From contig NZ_SUNB01000001.1 of assembly GCF_007570825.1 (NCBI RefSeq), forward strand, positions 1,550,001-1,614,000: DNA of 64,000 nucleotides. The letters are read 5' to 3'. This document shows, piece by piece, positions 39,994 through 49,888 of this stretch. How positions within the stretch are numbered: the stretch's first letter is position 1; the number at the start of each line of letters is the position of its first letter. Source of the DNA: Pleionea sediminis (GTDB lineage Bacteria > Pseudomonadota > Gammaproteobacteria > Enterobacterales > Kangiellaceae). The notes below the pieces were generated by a model. That model saw nothing but the letters and a program-made list of their open reading frames with translations. It did no database searches and was not told the DNA's origin. The position numbers and the translations under genes are program-made.

Positions 39994-40929
39994 ATGCCGC
40001 TAGCCATTAAGCAATTAATTCACCGACTGACTTTACGACAGCTGGAAGTATTCCGAGCTGTGTATGAAGAAAAGGCATATGGTAAAGCTGCCGATAAGTT
40101 AGGACTTACTCAACCTGCGGTTAGCTCTCAGATACGTCAACTTGAAGATATACTCGACCATAAGCTGTTCGAGTATATTGGTCGTAAAGTGTACGACACA
40201 TCCGCGGGAAACAGTCTTGCGTCGACCATTGAGAAAATATTTGAAGAGCTCGAAACTTTGCAGAACACTTTGGCATCGATTAAAGGTCAAGTGTCTGGTG
40301 AGTTAACTATCGCAGCGGTTAATACAGCGCAATACGTTGTTCCTTATTTGATCAAAGAATTTCGTGAGCAATTTCCGCAAGTTATATTGCGACTTAATTT
40401 CGTTAATCGCTCGGAAGCACTTGAGAGACTGTCTAACAATGTAGACGACTTGACCATAATGGATATCGTTCCAGTGAATCGACCTTTGTCATCCATTCCT
40501 TTTTTAGATAATGCCCTTATTCCAGTTTTCCCTGGTGATTACCCCTTGTTAAAGCAAGAGCACATTCAACCTGAAGAGTTTTTCGCTCAGCCTTTATTAA
40601 TTCGTGAAGTTGGCTCAGGTAGTCGATTAGCTTTGGAGCAACATTGTTCGCATAGTCGAATTGATTTATCGCCAAGCATTGAATTGGGGTCGAATGAAGC
40701 ATTAAAACATGCGGTGATTTCTGGGTTGGGAGTGGCTGTACTTCCCAAGTTGAGTGTGCAATCTGAGTTGCAGTTAGGTCGAGTAAAAACGAGAGATATT
40801 CAAGGATTTCCGATAAAACGCTCCTGGTGTTTGGTGCATCCAACAGCAAAGAGTTTGTCACCCGCCGCTCTGCAGTTCATCGATTATATTCAGAGCAGTT
40901 TGTCGGTAATAAAAGAGCGTCTATTCTAA
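39994..40929 (+). CDS. pycR: LysR-family transcriptional regulator, probably of pyruvate carboxylase
   Basis: 311 aa. N-terminal winged HTH (RQLEVFRAVYEEKAYGKAADKLGLTQPAVSSQIRQLEDIL) followed by a periplasmic-binding-protein-like effector domain (GELTIAAVNTAQYVVPYLI, then VISGLGVAVLPKLSV). It is transcribed divergently from pycA across 121 bases. Pseudomonas aeruginosa has a LysR gene named pycR in the same position, so the symbol is by context. It resembles CbbR-like regulators in the opening LTLRQLEVF block. Its stop is 1 base from the stop of the convergent GGDEF gene. Confidence 0.85.
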   Translation: MPLAIKQLIHRLTLRQLEVFRAVYEEKAYGKAADKLGLTQPAVSSQIRQLEDILDHKLFEYIGRKVYDTSAGNSLASTIEKIFEELETLQNTLASIKGQVSGELTIAAVNTAQYVVPYLIKEFREQFPQVILRLNFVNRSEALERLSNNVDDLTIMDIVPVNRPLSSIPFLDNALIPVFPGDYPLLKQEHIQPEEFFAQPLLIREVGSGSRLALEQHCSHSRIDLSPSIELGSNEALKHAVISGLGVAVLPKLSVQSELQLGRVKTRDIQGFPIKRSWCLVHPTAKSLSPAALQFIDYIQSSLSVIKERLF

Positions 40930-40930
40930 A

Positions 40931-41953
40931 TTAATATTCGCTACAAACGCGGTTGCGTCCATTTTGTTTGGAGCGATAAAGTGCGCGGTCGGCGCGATCA
41001 AATAAACTCAAGAAATTATCGTCTTCTGCTAGCTCGGCGACACCAAATGACATGGTAATACTGTTAATAAGCTCTTCAGATTTTGCTACTTTCAATTCTT
41101 TTTGGGATATTTCGCGGCGGATCGCGTTCATTAATTTAACAGCATCAGCCGTGTTGGTATTCGGTAGTAAAATGACAAACTCTTCGCCGCCATAGCGACT
41201 GACAACGTCAGAGCCTTTCAAGCTTGATTTTAGTGTTTTTGCGACCACTTTTAAAACTCTGTCGCCTATCAGATGCCCGTGCTGATCATTGAAGTTTTTG
41301 AATAAATCGATATCTGCGACGCAAAGTGATATTTCATCGACTTTTGGATCTCTTATTAATTGTTCGAACTGATCGTGTAAAGCTGTGCGATTAAGTAACT
41401 TGGTTAAAGGGTCTTGTCTTGCTTCACGCATGATGCTACTGAATTTCTTTTCGAGCATTCTGACATCTTCAGAGATTTTTAGGAGTTGAGATTCTAGTTG
41501 CTTAATTGTAAGTTCAGTCGTTTCTGTATTTTGGGTAAGCAACCCGACAATATTTTCGGTGTCTAATTCTTTCGATTTCGCTAATTTTAATTTTGTCTCA
41601 TTTAAAAATCCCGAATAGCTTTTTAATTGACCTCGAGTATTAACAATTGCCAGATCGGTTTCTGTAACGATATCGTTTACGCATTGATTGAATCCTTCAA
41701 AATCAATGTAATTGGGCAGTACAAATTCTCTGAACAATTGAAAAAGCGTGTTTTCATCTAAAGTATTTCCCTCACTTTCATGCTCGTCGATATGTTCAAC
41801 TAAGTCAGTTAGCTGCTTTTGAACGTATTCGTAACTCACAGCGTAAGCGAGGGGTTGGGCGGGAATGTTTTTATCACGCAACCAAGTTAGAGCCTGCAGA
41901 GATATTCTACCGACAAATTTTGGATTTGTTTTCGCGTTTTGAGATTTTGCCAA
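40931..41953 (-). CDS. Diguanylate cyclase (GGDEF domain)
   Basis: 340 aa from a TTG (no ATG in the N-terminal half and no clear SD, so the start is tentative). Makes cyclic di-GMP from two GTP. The N-terminal 110 residues are an unrecognised soluble region, then a coiled coil (about 115-180), then DPLTKLLNR and the GGDEF domain with the active-site variant GGEEF (255-259). The product-inhibition I-site RxxD is replaced by KGSD (246-249), so feedback inhibition is probably weak or absent. No membrane segment and no EAL domain. Input signal unknown. Confidence 0.88.
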   Translation of the reverse strand: MAKSQNAKTNPKFVGRISLQALTWLRDKNIPAQPLAYAVSYEYVQKQLTDLVEHIDEHESEGNTLDENTLFQLFREFVLPNYIDFEGFNQCVNDIVTETDLAIVNTRGQLKSYSGFLNETKLKLAKSKELDTENIVGLLTQNTETTELTIKQLESQLLKISEDVRMLEKKFSSIMREARQDPLTKLLNRTALHDQFEQLIRDPKVDEISLCVADIDLFKNFNDQHGHLIGDRVLKVVAKTLKSSLKGSDVVSRYGGEEFVILLPNTNTADAVKLMNAIRREISQKELKVAKSEELINSITMSFGVAELAEDDNFLSLFDRADRALYRSKQNGRNRVCSEY

Positions 41954-42079
41954 GGGATACCATTAAGGCTCTTAAAGACGCCTTACTCGTCAAAGTTATC
42001 GTTAAAAAACTTGGTTTCTGATTACAGTTTAGACAATTTATCGGATGATATTAGTGATCTTTGTCAATAAAGGTGAACA

Positions 42080-42100
42080 GAGCTCCCAAGTTGGGAGCTC
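42080..42100 (-). terminator. Hairpin after glyS, probable terminator
   Basis: Perfect 8-bp inverted repeat GAGCTCCC (42080-42087) / GGGAGCTC (42093-42100) with a 5-base loop, nine bases beyond the glyS stop. The T-rich tail on the minus strand is weak. Confidence 0.6.
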
Positions 42101-42108
42101 CTTAAAAC

Positions 42109-44184
42109 TTATTTTTGCAGAAGTGAGATATCTGCAATAGAAAGGAACATATCTCTTAGAGATTTTAGCAGAGCTAAACGGTTATTTTTCACAGCTTCAT
42201 CGTCGGTGTTAACCATTACTTTGTCAAAGAAAGCATCAACCGGCTGACGCAAGCTTGCAAGTAGTTTCAGTGCTTCGTCGTAGTGTTTCCCATTAACTTT
42301 TTCAGCAACTTGTTCATGAATTGACGTGATCTGTTGATGAAGAGATTTTTCTTCCGTTAACTCAAACAAGCTATCTTGAATGGTGAATTGATTTACATCG
42401 ACATCACTTTTGGACAGGATGTTCCCGACTCGTTTATTTGCAGCCGCTAAAGCTTCGCTTTCTTCCATTTCATTAAACTCGGCAACCGCTTTGATTCTCT
42501 TTGAAAGATCAAAGGGTTGAGTCAAGTTGAGGGCGGTTACTGACTGAATCACTTGGGCAGAGAAGGACTGCTCTTGATACCAGGCGTGGCTTCGAGCGGC
42601 AAAGAACTCTAACAATTGGGTTTTCGTTGAAGCATCTAGCTCAATGTTCGCTAAAGCTTTAACCGACTCATCGATCAGTTCACCCAGGTCAAGCGGCAAT
42701 TCCTTTTCAACGATGATGCGTATAACACCAAGAGCTGCACGTCGCAATGCAAAAGGATCTTTTGCGCCCGTCGGAGCCTGGCCAATACCAAATATACCTA
42801 CCAAAGTATCCATTCTGTCGGCCAGCGCTAGTGCAACACCTGCGTCAGATTGAGGCAAGTTATCACCAGCAAAGCGTGGCATGTAGATTTCGTCCATCGC
42901 TGCTGATACTTGAGCATTTTCGCCATGTAAATCAGCGTAGTAGCGCCCCATAATGCCTTGCAGTTCTGGAAACTCGTACACCATGCTACTCATCAAGTCG
43001 CACTTACAGATGTCTGCTGCGCGTTCTGCTGAAGCAACATCCGTATTAAGCTGGTTGGCTATAAAGCCTGCTAGTTGCTTAATTCGCTGCGACTTATCGA
43101 ACAAGGTTCCCAGTTGCTTTTGGAAAACAACGTTTTTAAGCTTGTCCTGATAACTATCAAGCGGTGATTTTTTATCGCTATCAAAGAAGAATTTAGCATC
43201 GGCCAAACGAGGCCGAATAACACGCTCGTTACCAGATACTACGGATTGCGGGTGTTTGCTTTCGATATTGGAAACCGTGATGAATCTTGGCAACAATTTA
43301 TTGTTGCCATCTACGAGGTGAAAGTATTTTTGATCCGCTTGCATAGTTGCGATGAGTGCTTCTGCCGGTACTTCCAGGAAGGCATCATCAAACTGACCAT
43401 CGAGTGCCACGGGCCATTCAACCAAAGCTGCAACTTCATTCAGTAAGTCGTCTTCAATAACGGCTGTTGCCTGGTGTTTCTCAGCGATGGCATTAACCTG
43501 ATTGGTGATAGTTCTTTTACGGCTTTCAAAGTCGACATCAACTTTCGCTTCTCGCAATGCATCTTCGTATTTAGAAGGCTGTGTGATGGTAATGGCTTCT
43601 GGCGCATGAAAACGGTGGCCGAATGACTGATTACCAGAAGTTAATTCGAGAATATTCGCATCAACAATGTTTTCACCCAGCAAAATAAGCAGCCAATGTG
43701 GTGGGCGAATAAATTCTGCCGTACTGTCACCCCAACGCATGGCTTTTGGGATCGGGAGTTTACCAAGAGAAGATTCAATAATTTCAGGCAGCAACTCTTT
43801 GGCTGTTGCACCTTTAACTTCTGCTTTAAACGCCAGTCTTTCGCCTTTTGGTGTTTCAATGCGCTCAAGCTTATCGACTTCAGTACCACAAGATTTGGCA
43901 AAACCAATGGCTGCAGGTTTAGGATTTCCATCGCCATCGAAAGCGGCTGCCACCGCAGGACCTTGCCGCTCTACCACTTTATCTTCTTGTTGAGTTTTTA
44001 ATTCAGTCACTCGAACGGTCAGACGACGCGGTGTCGCAAACCATTCACTTTTGGCAAAAGTCAGTTCTGCGGCTTCCAGTCGCTCAACAATATTTTGGTG
44101 AAATGCTTTGGCAAGTGTCGCCAACGCTTTAGGTGGAAGTTCTTCGGTGCCTAATTCCACCAGGAAATCTTTAGTCTGGCTCAC
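42109..44184 (-). CDS. glyS: Glycyl-tRNA synthetase beta subunit
   Basis: 691 aa, normal for bacterial GlyS (689 in E. coli). Starts with GTG; AAGGAGA lies six bases upstream, and the GTGA overlap with the end of glyQ implies translational coupling. N-terminal [15 protein letters not shown] is the family signature. Further conserved blocks are [23 protein letters not shown]-type, FDSDKKSPL and [26 protein letters not shown]. With the alpha subunit it forms the alpha2beta2 enzyme that charges tRNA-Gly; the beta chain carries tRNA-binding and HD/anticodon-binding parts. Confidence 0.97.
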   Translation of the reverse strand: MSQTKDFLVELGTEELPPKALATLAKAFHQNIVERLEAAELTFAKSEWFATPRRLTVRVTELKTQQEDKVVERQGPAVAAAFDGDGNPKPAAIGFAKSCGTEVDKLERIETPKGERLAFKAEVKGATAKELLPEIIESSLGKLPIPKAMRWGDSTAEFIRPPHWLLILLGENIVDANILELTSGNQSFGHRFHAPEAITITQPSKYEDALREAKVDVDFESRKRTITNQVNAIAEKHQATAVIEDDLLNEVAALVEWPVALDGQFDDAFLEVPAEALIATMQADQKYFHLVDGNNKLLPRFITVSNIESKHPQSVVSGNERVIRPRLADAKFFFDSDKKSPLDSYQDKLKNVVFQKQLGTLFDKSQRIKQLAGFIANQLNTDVASAERAADICKCDLMSSMVYEFPELQGIMGRYYADLHGENAQVSAAMDEIYMPRFAGDNLPQSDAGVALALADRMDTLVGIFGIGQAPTGAKDPFALRRAALGVIRIIVEKELPLDLGELIDESVKALANIELDASTKTQLLEFFAARSHAWYQEQSFSAQVIQSVTALNLTQPFDLSKRIKAVAEFNEMEESEALAAANKRVGNILSKSDVDVNQFTIQDSLFELTEEKSLHQQITSIHEQVAEKVNGKHYDEALKLLASLRQPVDAFFDKVMVNTDDEAVKNNRLALLKSLRDMFLSIADISLLQK

Positions 44185-45116
44185 TGGGCATCTCCTTGTT
44201 TATTTTGCTGACAAATTGGAAATCCGAGTTGTTCTCTTACAGCGTAATAGCTTTCTGCAACCGCTCTTGCCAGACCGCGTACTCGAAGAATGTATCTTTG
44301 TCGTTCGGTAACTGAAATTGCATGACGCGCATCTAATAAGTTGAAAGCATGAGAGGCTTTTAATGCTTGTTCATAAGCAGGCAGTGGCAAGCCTTTTTCG
44401 ATAAGTTCCTGGCTTTGCTTTTCGCAGTTATCAAATTGTTTGAATAAGAAGTCGACATCGGCGCATTCGAAGTTGTAAGTCGATTGTTCTACTTCGTTTT
44501 GATGGAATACGTCGCGATATGTGACGACTCCTTGGGGGCCTTCGGTCCAAACAAGATCGTAAATGCTGTCGACACCTTGCAGATACATTGCAATTCGTTC
44601 AAGGCCATAAGTGAGTTCGCCAGTGACAGGTTTACATTCTAAACCGCCCACTTGTTGGAAGTAAGTAAATTGGGTGACTTCCATTCCGTTAAGCCAGATC
44701 TCCCAGCCTAGACCCCAAGCACCTAGAGTTGGTGACTCCCAGTTATCTTCAACGAAACGAATGTCGTGTTCGAGCGGATCAATACCCAGTGCTTTTAACG
44801 AACCCAAGTACAACTCTTGGATATTTTTAGGAGATGGTTTCAATACAACCTGATATTGGTAGTAGTGTTGCAAGCGATTCGGGTTTTCGCCGTAACGTCC
44901 ATCAGTTGGACGTCGGCAAGGCTGAACGTAAGCCGAGTTCCATGGCTCGGGCCCAATGGCTCGTAAAAAAGTAGCAGGATGAAAAGTTCCTGCGCCCACT
45001 TCTAAATCGAGTGGTTGAACGATAACGCAGCCTTTTTCTGACCAATATTGTTGAAGGGTCATTATTAACCCTTGAAAGGTTTGTGGCGCACCTTCGATTC
45101 GGTTTTTCCCAGACAA
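44181..45116 (-). CDS. glyQ: Glycyl-tRNA synthetase alpha subunit
   Basis: 311 aa. The start is TTG at 45116, with GGGAGG six bases upstream, leaving a short N-terminal extension before [12 protein letters not shown]. Class II catalytic blocks are conserved with E. coli Gly[65 protein letters not shown] and the C-terminal [10 protein letters not shown]. It makes glycyl-adenylate with the beta subunit encoded directly downstream. TTG may moderate expression. Confidence 0.97.
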   Translation of the reverse strand: MSGKNRIEGAPQTFQGLIMTLQQYWSEKGCVIVQPLDLEVGAGTFHPATFLRAIGPEPWNSAYVQPCRRPTDGRYGENPNRLQHYYQYQVVLKPSPKNIQELYLGSLKALGIDPLEHDIRFVEDNWESPTLGAWGLGWEIWLNGMEVTQFTYFQQVGGLECKPVTGELTYGLERIAMYLQGVDSIYDLVWTEGPQGVVTYRDVFHQNEVEQSTYNFECADVDFLFKQFDNCEKQSQELIEKGLPLPAYEQALKASHAFNLLDARHAISVTERQRYILRVRGLARAVAESYYAVREQLGFPICQQNKQGDAQ

Positions 45117-45283
45117 ACCAGGCCTCCCAGTAAACAGTCTGTAATTTGAGCAAAGGCGGGATTATATCAGGGCTGGTCAGGTGATCCTATGCTGAAAACA
45201 CTTGAGACGTTGATAATGCTGACATAAGGTTGTCAGTAGGGCGTCAGTATACTGATTTCAGACTAACGCAAAGGAGAACAATA

Positions 45284-45643
45284 ATGCTTAAACAATTGGC
45301 AACCAACGTACTTTATGTAAACGATATAGAACAAGCAAAGCAGTGGGTTAAAGAGGTTCTAGATTTAGAGCCGTATTTTGATGAGCCATTTTATGTGGGT
45401 TACAACATCAGTGGCTTTGAGCTGGGGTTGCTTCCTGGAGAGCGAAAACAAGATAACAACTCAGTGTCTTATTGGCGTGTCGATAATATTGATGAGGCGG
45501 TCGCACTTTATAAAGAGCGTGGCGCAGAACTTGCTGAACCCGTTGAAGATGTGGGTGATGGCATACGCGTTGCTGCTCTGGCTGATCCATTTGGAAACTA
45601 CATTGGGATGATTGAGAATCCCCACTTTAAACCGGAAATTTAA
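45284..45643 (+). CDS. VOC-family (glyoxalase/bleomycin-resistance fold) protein
   Basis: 119 aa from the ATG at 45284, which has AAGGAG seven bases upstream; an in-frame GTG/TTG extension to 45230 is not favoured. It has the beta-alpha-beta-beta-beta pattern of a VOC half module: LYVNDIEQAKQWVKEVLDL, then SYWRVDNIDEAVALYKERGAEL, then ADPFGNYIGMIENP with the terminal Glu that is often a metal ligand. Substrate unknown. It is 29 bases upstream of a WYL-domain regulator and probably in one operon with it. Confidence 0.82.
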   Translation: MLKQLATNVLYVNDIEQAKQWVKEVLDLEPYFDEPFYVGYNISGFELGLLPGERKQDNNSVSYWRVDNIDEAVALYKERGAELAEPVEDVGDGIRVAALADPFGNYIGMIENPHFKPEI

Positions 45644-45672
45644 TGAAAAATTGCGGACACCATCTTTAAACT

Positions 45673-46362
45673 ATGCGACGCGCTGATCGCTTGTTTCAAA
45701 TTATTGAACTCTTACGCAGTCGGCAGTTAACGACGGCTGCGTATCTTGCAGACAAGCTCGAGGTCAGTGTTCGCACTATTTATCGTGATATTGCCGATTT
45801 GCAAAAATCTGGTGTCGATGTTGAAGGCGAAGCTGGTATTGGTTACCGACTTCGTTATTACGACTTAGCGCCATTAATGTTTAACTCTGCCGAGTTAGAG
45901 GCGTTGTTAAGCGGAATTAAATTAGCAAAAGCCTGGATGGATAGTGAATTAAGGGCAGATGCCGATGCTGCGATAAGCAAAATTGAGAAAATCTTACCGG
46001 AACAACTGAAAAAGCAAATAAAAGCCAACACATTGCTTGCGCCAGATTTTCATGTTCCTGAAGCAATGGTGACATCAATGGCACAGTTAAGAAGTTCGAT
46101 TAATCGTCACCAAAAAGTTGAACTGGTTTATATTGACCTGAAAGATAAAGTCAGTGAGCGCAAAGTGCGCCCTTTGGGTTTGGTGTTTTGGGGGCAAGTG
46201 TGGACATTGGTGGCATGGTGTGAAAAAAGAGATGACTTTCGTAACTTCCGTCTCGACCGGATTCAGAATTTACACCCAACAATAGAACCTTTTCAGCAAG
46301 AAAAGGGGCAAAGACTGGCAGATTATATTGAGCGAGAAAGAAATGATTCAAATGGTGGGTAG
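45673..46362 (+). CDS. HTH/WYL-domain transcriptional regulator (YafY type)
   Basis: 229 aa. N-terminal HTH of the DeoR/HTH_11 type (MRRADRLFQIIELLRSRQLTTAAYLADKLEVSVRTIYRDI), then a WYL domain (VELVYIDLKDKVSERKVRPLGLVFWGQVWTLVAWCEKRDDFRNFRLDRI) with the characteristic final RLDRI strand. The W-Y-L of the name is LVFWGQVWTLVAW here. WYL domains sense small ligands or nucleic acids; target genes are likely the neighbouring VOC gene and perhaps tag, which it overlaps by up to 20 bases. Confidence 0.88.
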   Translation: MRRADRLFQIIELLRSRQLTTAAYLADKLEVSVRTIYRDIADLQKSGVDVEGEAGIGYRLRYYDLAPLMFNSAELEALLSGIKLAKAWMDSELRADADAAISKIEKILPEQLKKQIKANTLLAPDFHVPEAMVTSMAQLRSSINRHQKVELVYIDLKDKVSERKVRPLGLVFWGQVWTLVAWCEKRDDFRNFRLDRIQNLHPTIEPFQQEKGQRLADYIERERNDSNGG

Positions 46363-46930
46363 TACTACAAAAACTCGATGCTCCTGGTGTGGCAATGATC
46401 CCTTGTATGTTAAGTATCACGATACTGAATGGGGAAAACCTGAGTTTAAAGGGCAAAAGCTTTTTGAAATGCTGTGTCTTGAAGGTGCTCAAGCGGGCCT
46501 CAGTTGGATAACAGTATTAAAAAAGCGCGCGCATTACCGAAAGGTATATCATAAGTTCAATATCAATAAAGTTGCATCTATGACAGATAGTGAACTGGAG
46601 AAACTATTACAAGATCCCGGCATTATTCGTAATCGTTTAAAAGTCTATGGATTTCGTAAAAATGCGCAGGCACTAAATTATCATTTTAAGAATGCGAAAG
46701 AATTCTCTGATTTTCTATGGAGCTTTGTTGATCATGAGCCGGTTGTTAATTCATGGAAAAGTTTATCGGAAATTCCAGCAAAGACTGAAACATCCGATAA
46801 AATGAGTAAAGCACTAAAGAAAAAAGGATTTACTTTTGTTGGCTCAACCATTTGTTATGCATTTATGCAAGCTACCGGAATGGTGAATGATCACACCACC
46901 GATTGCTTTTTGTTTTTTAAACGATACTAA
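46343..46930 (+). CDS. tag: DNA-3-methyladenine glycosylase I
   Basis: About 195 aa from the ATG at 46343; an upstream TTG (46328) and a later ATG (46352) are alternatives. It removes 3-methyladenine from alkylated DNA in base excision repair. Strong identity to E. coli Tag: RCSW-C-GNDPLYVKYHDTEWG, KLFEMLCLEGAQAGLSWITVLKKR, PGIIRNRLKVYG, SKALKKKGFTFVGSTICYAFMQATGMVNDH. The zinc ligands match: Cys of RCSW, His of YHDTEW, and the His and Cys of NDHTTDC. It overlaps the end of the WYL regulator gene, so it is co-transcribed with it. Confidence 0.95.
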   Translation: MIQMVGSTTKTRCSWCGNDPLYVKYHDTEWGKPEFKGQKLFEMLCLEGAQAGLSWITVLKKRAHYRKVYHKFNINKVASMTDSELEKLLQDPGIIRNRLKVYGFRKNAQALNYHFKNAKEFSDFLWSFVDHEPVVNSWKSLSEIPAKTETSDKMSKALKKKGFTFVGSTICYAFMQATGMVNDHTTDCFLFFKRY

Positions 46931-46935
46931 TATCA

Positions 46936-48321
46936 TCACTTGATGTACATTTTTGTATTGCTGAATATCATCACTTTAACTGCATAACTTGTGGATATGA
47001 TGAATAGGCTTATTAGCGATAAAAACAATACAATTGAATGAATTGTGAGTGCTATCGGTTTGATCACCCAGAAGAAGGTAGCAATCATTAATATCAGAAT
47101 ATATATTGCTATTCCTATTTTTCCAACGGGTAAATGACTGGCTAGTACTGCCCATAGCAAGGAATAGAGCTTAATCACGAAAAAGCTAAGCATGCAATAA
47201 ATAATTTGATCGTCACTAAGCTTTAACATCTTTACAGCCATAAAAATAATTAGCGTAGTCACAATTAACTCTACTGTAATAGCTCTGAAGAATTTTTTAC
47301 CAAGGGTTGAATTAAACTGACTTATTCCTGAAACTGGTAATCTAAGCCAGCAAAAGCGTTTTGCTGAACTCATACGCTCGAAATAGTTAATATCGAAACT
47401 TGCCGCTATTACTAGTAATGCAGCCATAAAAATACTTTGGACAGATTGATGTTTTGCGCCTAATCCTTCTACAAAATCATAAAAGAAATTGTAAGTTAAT
47501 TGCAGTTCAAATAGGTAATCTATAGAAAAAAAGGTGAAAAGAATTATCTTGATTTTATCATTGGTAGAGATGCTTTTACTCAAGAACGCAATATCAACCT
47601 TTAAATTATTTTCTATACCAAGTTTACTAGAGATCCAAAGCATTATTTGAGGCGCAAAATAAAAGCGCTGCTTTTTCTTTTGCTTTAATTGTAAAGTGCT
47701 AGGTTTAAGTACTTCAGATTTTAGCCTTAATTGACGAACATAAAGTTTCATGTAAGTCAATAAAACCAAGAATGCAATTAGGAATCCAACTAATATATTA
47801 ACGTTGAATCCTAAATTATCGAATGGTTGATAATTTGAGTCGGTTTGTGCATGAACCGTTTCAACAGAGAACCAGGAAATTAAGAACAGAAAGGTTAGTG
47901 CTGATAGTCCTTGTGAATAGAGGCTTAGCACACAACATACGATACCTGACAATAAAATATTAAACATTATCGCTACATCGATGGATGAAATCGCATGTAA
48001 CATAATCAATGGTAACAATGTAGAGCTAAATAAAATGCCGAGAATTATGAATATAATCGATCGGTTAAATCCCGGAAGTAAAAAGTTATATTTGGACTCT
48101 ATCATCAACTTTATTTGACTTGAAAAACCGAGTAATAAAACAGATTGAGTCAGTAAAATTAAAATGTATACGCTGTTGATTAAGCCTTCATTAGGTGCTT
48201 TTCCTAAAAAAATTGTTAGAGCGATAAGTGCAACGGTTATAAAATTTAACAAGCTTCCTAAAGCAATTGGCATCCAATTCATTCTTACGATTTGAAGTAA
48301 AAGTGTCAGAGTCGCTTTCAT
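46936..48321 (-). CDS. ABC transporter permease-like integral membrane protein
   Basis: 461 aa, very hydrophobic, with about 12 predicted membrane segments and no recognisable catalytic motif. It overlaps the start of the ABC ATPase gene by 4 bases and ends the four-gene operon 49825-46936. By position it is the membrane component of a two-part ABC exporter or of a bacteriocin/cell-envelope stress system of the YtrA-YtrB type. Substrate unknown. Confidence 0.8.
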   Translation of the reverse strand: MKATLTLLLQIVRMNWMPIALGSLLNFITVALIALTIFLGKAPNEGLINSVYILILLTQSVLLLGFSSQIKLMIESKYNFLLPGFNRSIIFIILGILFSSTLLPLIMLHAISSIDVAIMFNILLSGIVCCVLSLYSQGLSALTFLFLISWFSVETVHAQTDSNYQPFDNLGFNVNILVGFLIAFLVLLTYMKLYVRQLRLKSEVLKPSTLQLKQKKKQRFYFAPQIMLWISSKLGIENNLKVDIAFLSKSISTNDKIKIILFTFFSIDYLFELQLTYNFFYDFVEGLGAKHQSVQSIFMAALLVIAASFDINYFERMSSAKRFCWLRLPVSGISQFNSTLGKKFFRAITVELIVTTLIIFMAVKMLKLSDDQIIYCMLSFFVIKLYSLLWAVLASHLPVGKIGIAIYILILMIATFFWVIKPIALTIHSIVLFLSLISLFIISTSYAVKVMIFSNTKMYIK

Positions 48322-49190
48322 GAATGAACCTCCACAAATATGTCTTCCAAGCTTAAATACTCGACTTGAATATCCGCGTCGAGAGAGAGCTTTAATTGTT
48401 CGACATCTAATTCGTTAAAGTTCATGGTAATGATTTGTGCAGTGTTTCCCGACCTCTCATATTTTACTGTCGTGAAGTCCAAGTGTTCAGGCAGGGGAGA
48501 TTTGCTTTTAACATGTAAGCGCACTACTTTATCTTTGAGTTGATCGATTTCACCCTGAAAAAAGTTAGCTCCGTCTTTCAATATCATAACTTCCGCGGCC
48601 ACTCGTTCTAAGTCTGATGTGATATGAGTAGAAAAGAGAATACTGCGGTTTTCATCCAAGTTGAGTTCGATGAGTTTCTTAATAAAATTTCTACGAGAAA
48701 CAGGATCTAAGCTTGCGACAGGCTCATCTAAAATTAAAATCTCTGGTTTATTAGCCAGTGCTAAGATAATCGCTAATTTTTGCTTTTGACCGACTGACAT
48801 TTTATCGATAACTTGCTCTGAGTCGATTGACCATTCTTTTAATAGCTGATCAACAAGACTATCGTCCCACTCACAATAAAAGCTTTTTGTGTATGCGATA
48901 ATTTGTTTAACTTTCATCCATTCAAGTAAACCAGGTTCTTGCGGGACGAAACTAATTTTTTGTTTTACTTTTGCTGATAAGTTTGGTGAGTCACTTCCTA
49001 ATATGGTGCAAATACCTTCGTCTTTTGACTCGAAACCTAACATGGTTTGCAATAACGTAGTTTTACCTGCTCCATTAGTTCCCAACAAACCAAGTACACT
49101 TCCTTGTTTAACGGAAAAACTTAAATTTGAAATAACTACATTCTTTTTAAAAGATTTTTGAAGATTCTTTACTTCTATAATATTTTCCAT
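48318..49190 (-). CDS. ABC transporter ATP-binding protein
   Basis: 290 aa. Walker A GLLGTNGAGKTTLLQ, Q-loop FVPQEPGLLEW, a slightly divergent signature (MSVGQKQKLAI for LSGGQ), Walker B EILILDEPVASLDP, and the switch His in FSTHITSDLERVA. A C-terminal extension of about 80 residues (from GANFFQGEIDQLKDK) resembles the regulatory tail of YtrB/CcmA-type ATPases. Lies 2 bases after the GntR gene and overlaps the permease gene. It powers the membrane protein encoded next. Confidence 0.93.
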   Translation of the reverse strand: MENIIEVKNLQKSFKKNVVISNLSFSVKQGSVLGLLGTNGAGKTTLLQTMLGFESKDEGICTILGSDSPNLSAKVKQKISFVPQEPGLLEWMKVKQIIAYTKSFYCEWDDSLVDQLLKEWSIDSEQVIDKMSVGQKQKLAIILALANKPEILILDEPVASLDPVSRRNFIKKLIELNLDENRSILFSTHITSDLERVAAEVMILKDGANFFQGEIDQLKDKVVRLHVKSKSPLPEHLDFTTVKYERSGNTAQIITMNFNELDVEQLKLSLDADIQVEYLSLEDIFVEVHS

Positions 49191-49192
49191 AA

Positions 49193-49585
49193 TTAATCAC
49201 CCAATCGTTTCTTTAATTCCGAAATAACTATTTCAGAATTGATGTCTAGTTGTTTTGCTTCGTTTATAAGTTCATCAATGGCGGGACTTAACAAGTCTAT
49301 TCGCTCTTCTAATGTACGAGTTGTTGTATTTTGCTTGGATACAATCATTCCTTTACCGCGTTGTCTTTCTAACAATCCCTCGGCTTCGAGCAAACTGTAA
49401 CTTTTCGAGATCGTCATAGGATTAACAGACAATTGTGTTGCAATCTGTCGAACCGAAGGTAAGCCGTCGCCCGGTGATAATTGGTTGCTAGCTATCATAC
49501 GTCTAATTTGCTCCATGAGTTGTCGGTAAATAGGAACCCCTGAAGAAGGAGATATTTCCAATGATACAAATTCGGGATTTGTCAT
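49193..49585 (-). CDS. GntR-family repressor, YtrA subfamily
   Basis: 130 aa, the short length typical of YtrA-type GntR regulators. Winged HTH: GVPIYRQLMEQIRRMIASNQLSPGDGLPSVRQIATQLSVNPMTISKSYSLLEAEGLLERQRGKGMIV, then a short helical dimerisation tail and no ligand-binding domain. It sits second in the operon it presumably represses. The inverted repeat overlapping the operon promoter (49851-49872) is the likely binding site. In Bacillus, YtrA controls an ABC operon induced by cell-wall antibiotics. Confidence 0.9.
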   Translation of the reverse strand: MTNPEFVSLEISPSSGVPIYRQLMEQIRRMIASNQLSPGDGLPSVRQIATQLSVNPMTISKSYSLLEAEGLLERQRGKGMIVSKQNTTTRTLEERIDLLSPAIDELINEAKQLDINSEIVISELKKRLGD

Positions 49586-49594
49586 AATTAATTC

Positions 49595-49825
49595 CTAAAG
49601 GATTACCTTAATACCGATGGCTTCTAGCACGACCATGATGGTTTTTCCCGTAGCTTCCCAAAATCCAGTTTCACGGTAATGTTGGCTTAAGTCTGAAAGA
49701 TTGATGACCATGGTCAATGAGATCAGGTTTACGATAATTACAGGACCTAAAAGCCATTCGCTCACCTGGCTGACACGTTTTTTAATCTGCAAATTCTGCT
49801 TCGCTCGACTTATTAATTCTTTCAT
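49595..49825 (-). CDS. Small membrane protein, first gene of the GntR/ABC operon
   Basis: 76 aa with two hydrophobic segments (WLLGPVIIVNLISLTMVI near residues 25-42 and GKTIMVVLEAIGIKVIL at the C-terminus) and a basic N-terminus. AAGGAG lies eight bases upstream of the ATG. The next gene starts 9 bases downstream. No family recognised; by position a small accessory subunit or signalling peptide of the ABC system. Confidence 0.7.
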   Translation of the reverse strand: MKELISRAKQNLQIKKRVSQVSEWLLGPVIIVNLISLTMVINLSDLSQHYRETGFWEATGKTIMVVLEAIGIKVIL

Positions 49826-49850
49826 TGAATTAACTCCTTCCTTTAATCTA

Positions 49851-49888
49851 GTGTATTAATACTATAATACACACATACACGCGATCAA
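49851..49888 (-). promoter_or_regulatory. Promoter and GntR (YtrA-type) operator of the ABC operon
   Basis: On the minus strand a -35 TTGATC (49888-49883), a 16-base spacer and a -10 TATAGT (49866-49861). The perfect dyad GTGTATTA-N6-TAATACAC (49851-49872) covers the -10, 26-47 bases before the first start codon. A bound repressor would block RNA polymerase. A second dyad, CGATCAA-N7-TTGATCG (49882-49902), overlaps the -35. Confidence 0.75.

Noticed and set aside
43641-44001. Open frames of about 100 codons on both strands inside glyS
   Set aside because: Alternative frames of a highly conserved gene; no start signals or domain features.
46151-46492. 113-codon minus-strand frame across the WYL regulator/tag junction
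   Set aside because: Lies antisense to two well-supported genes and shows no family motif.
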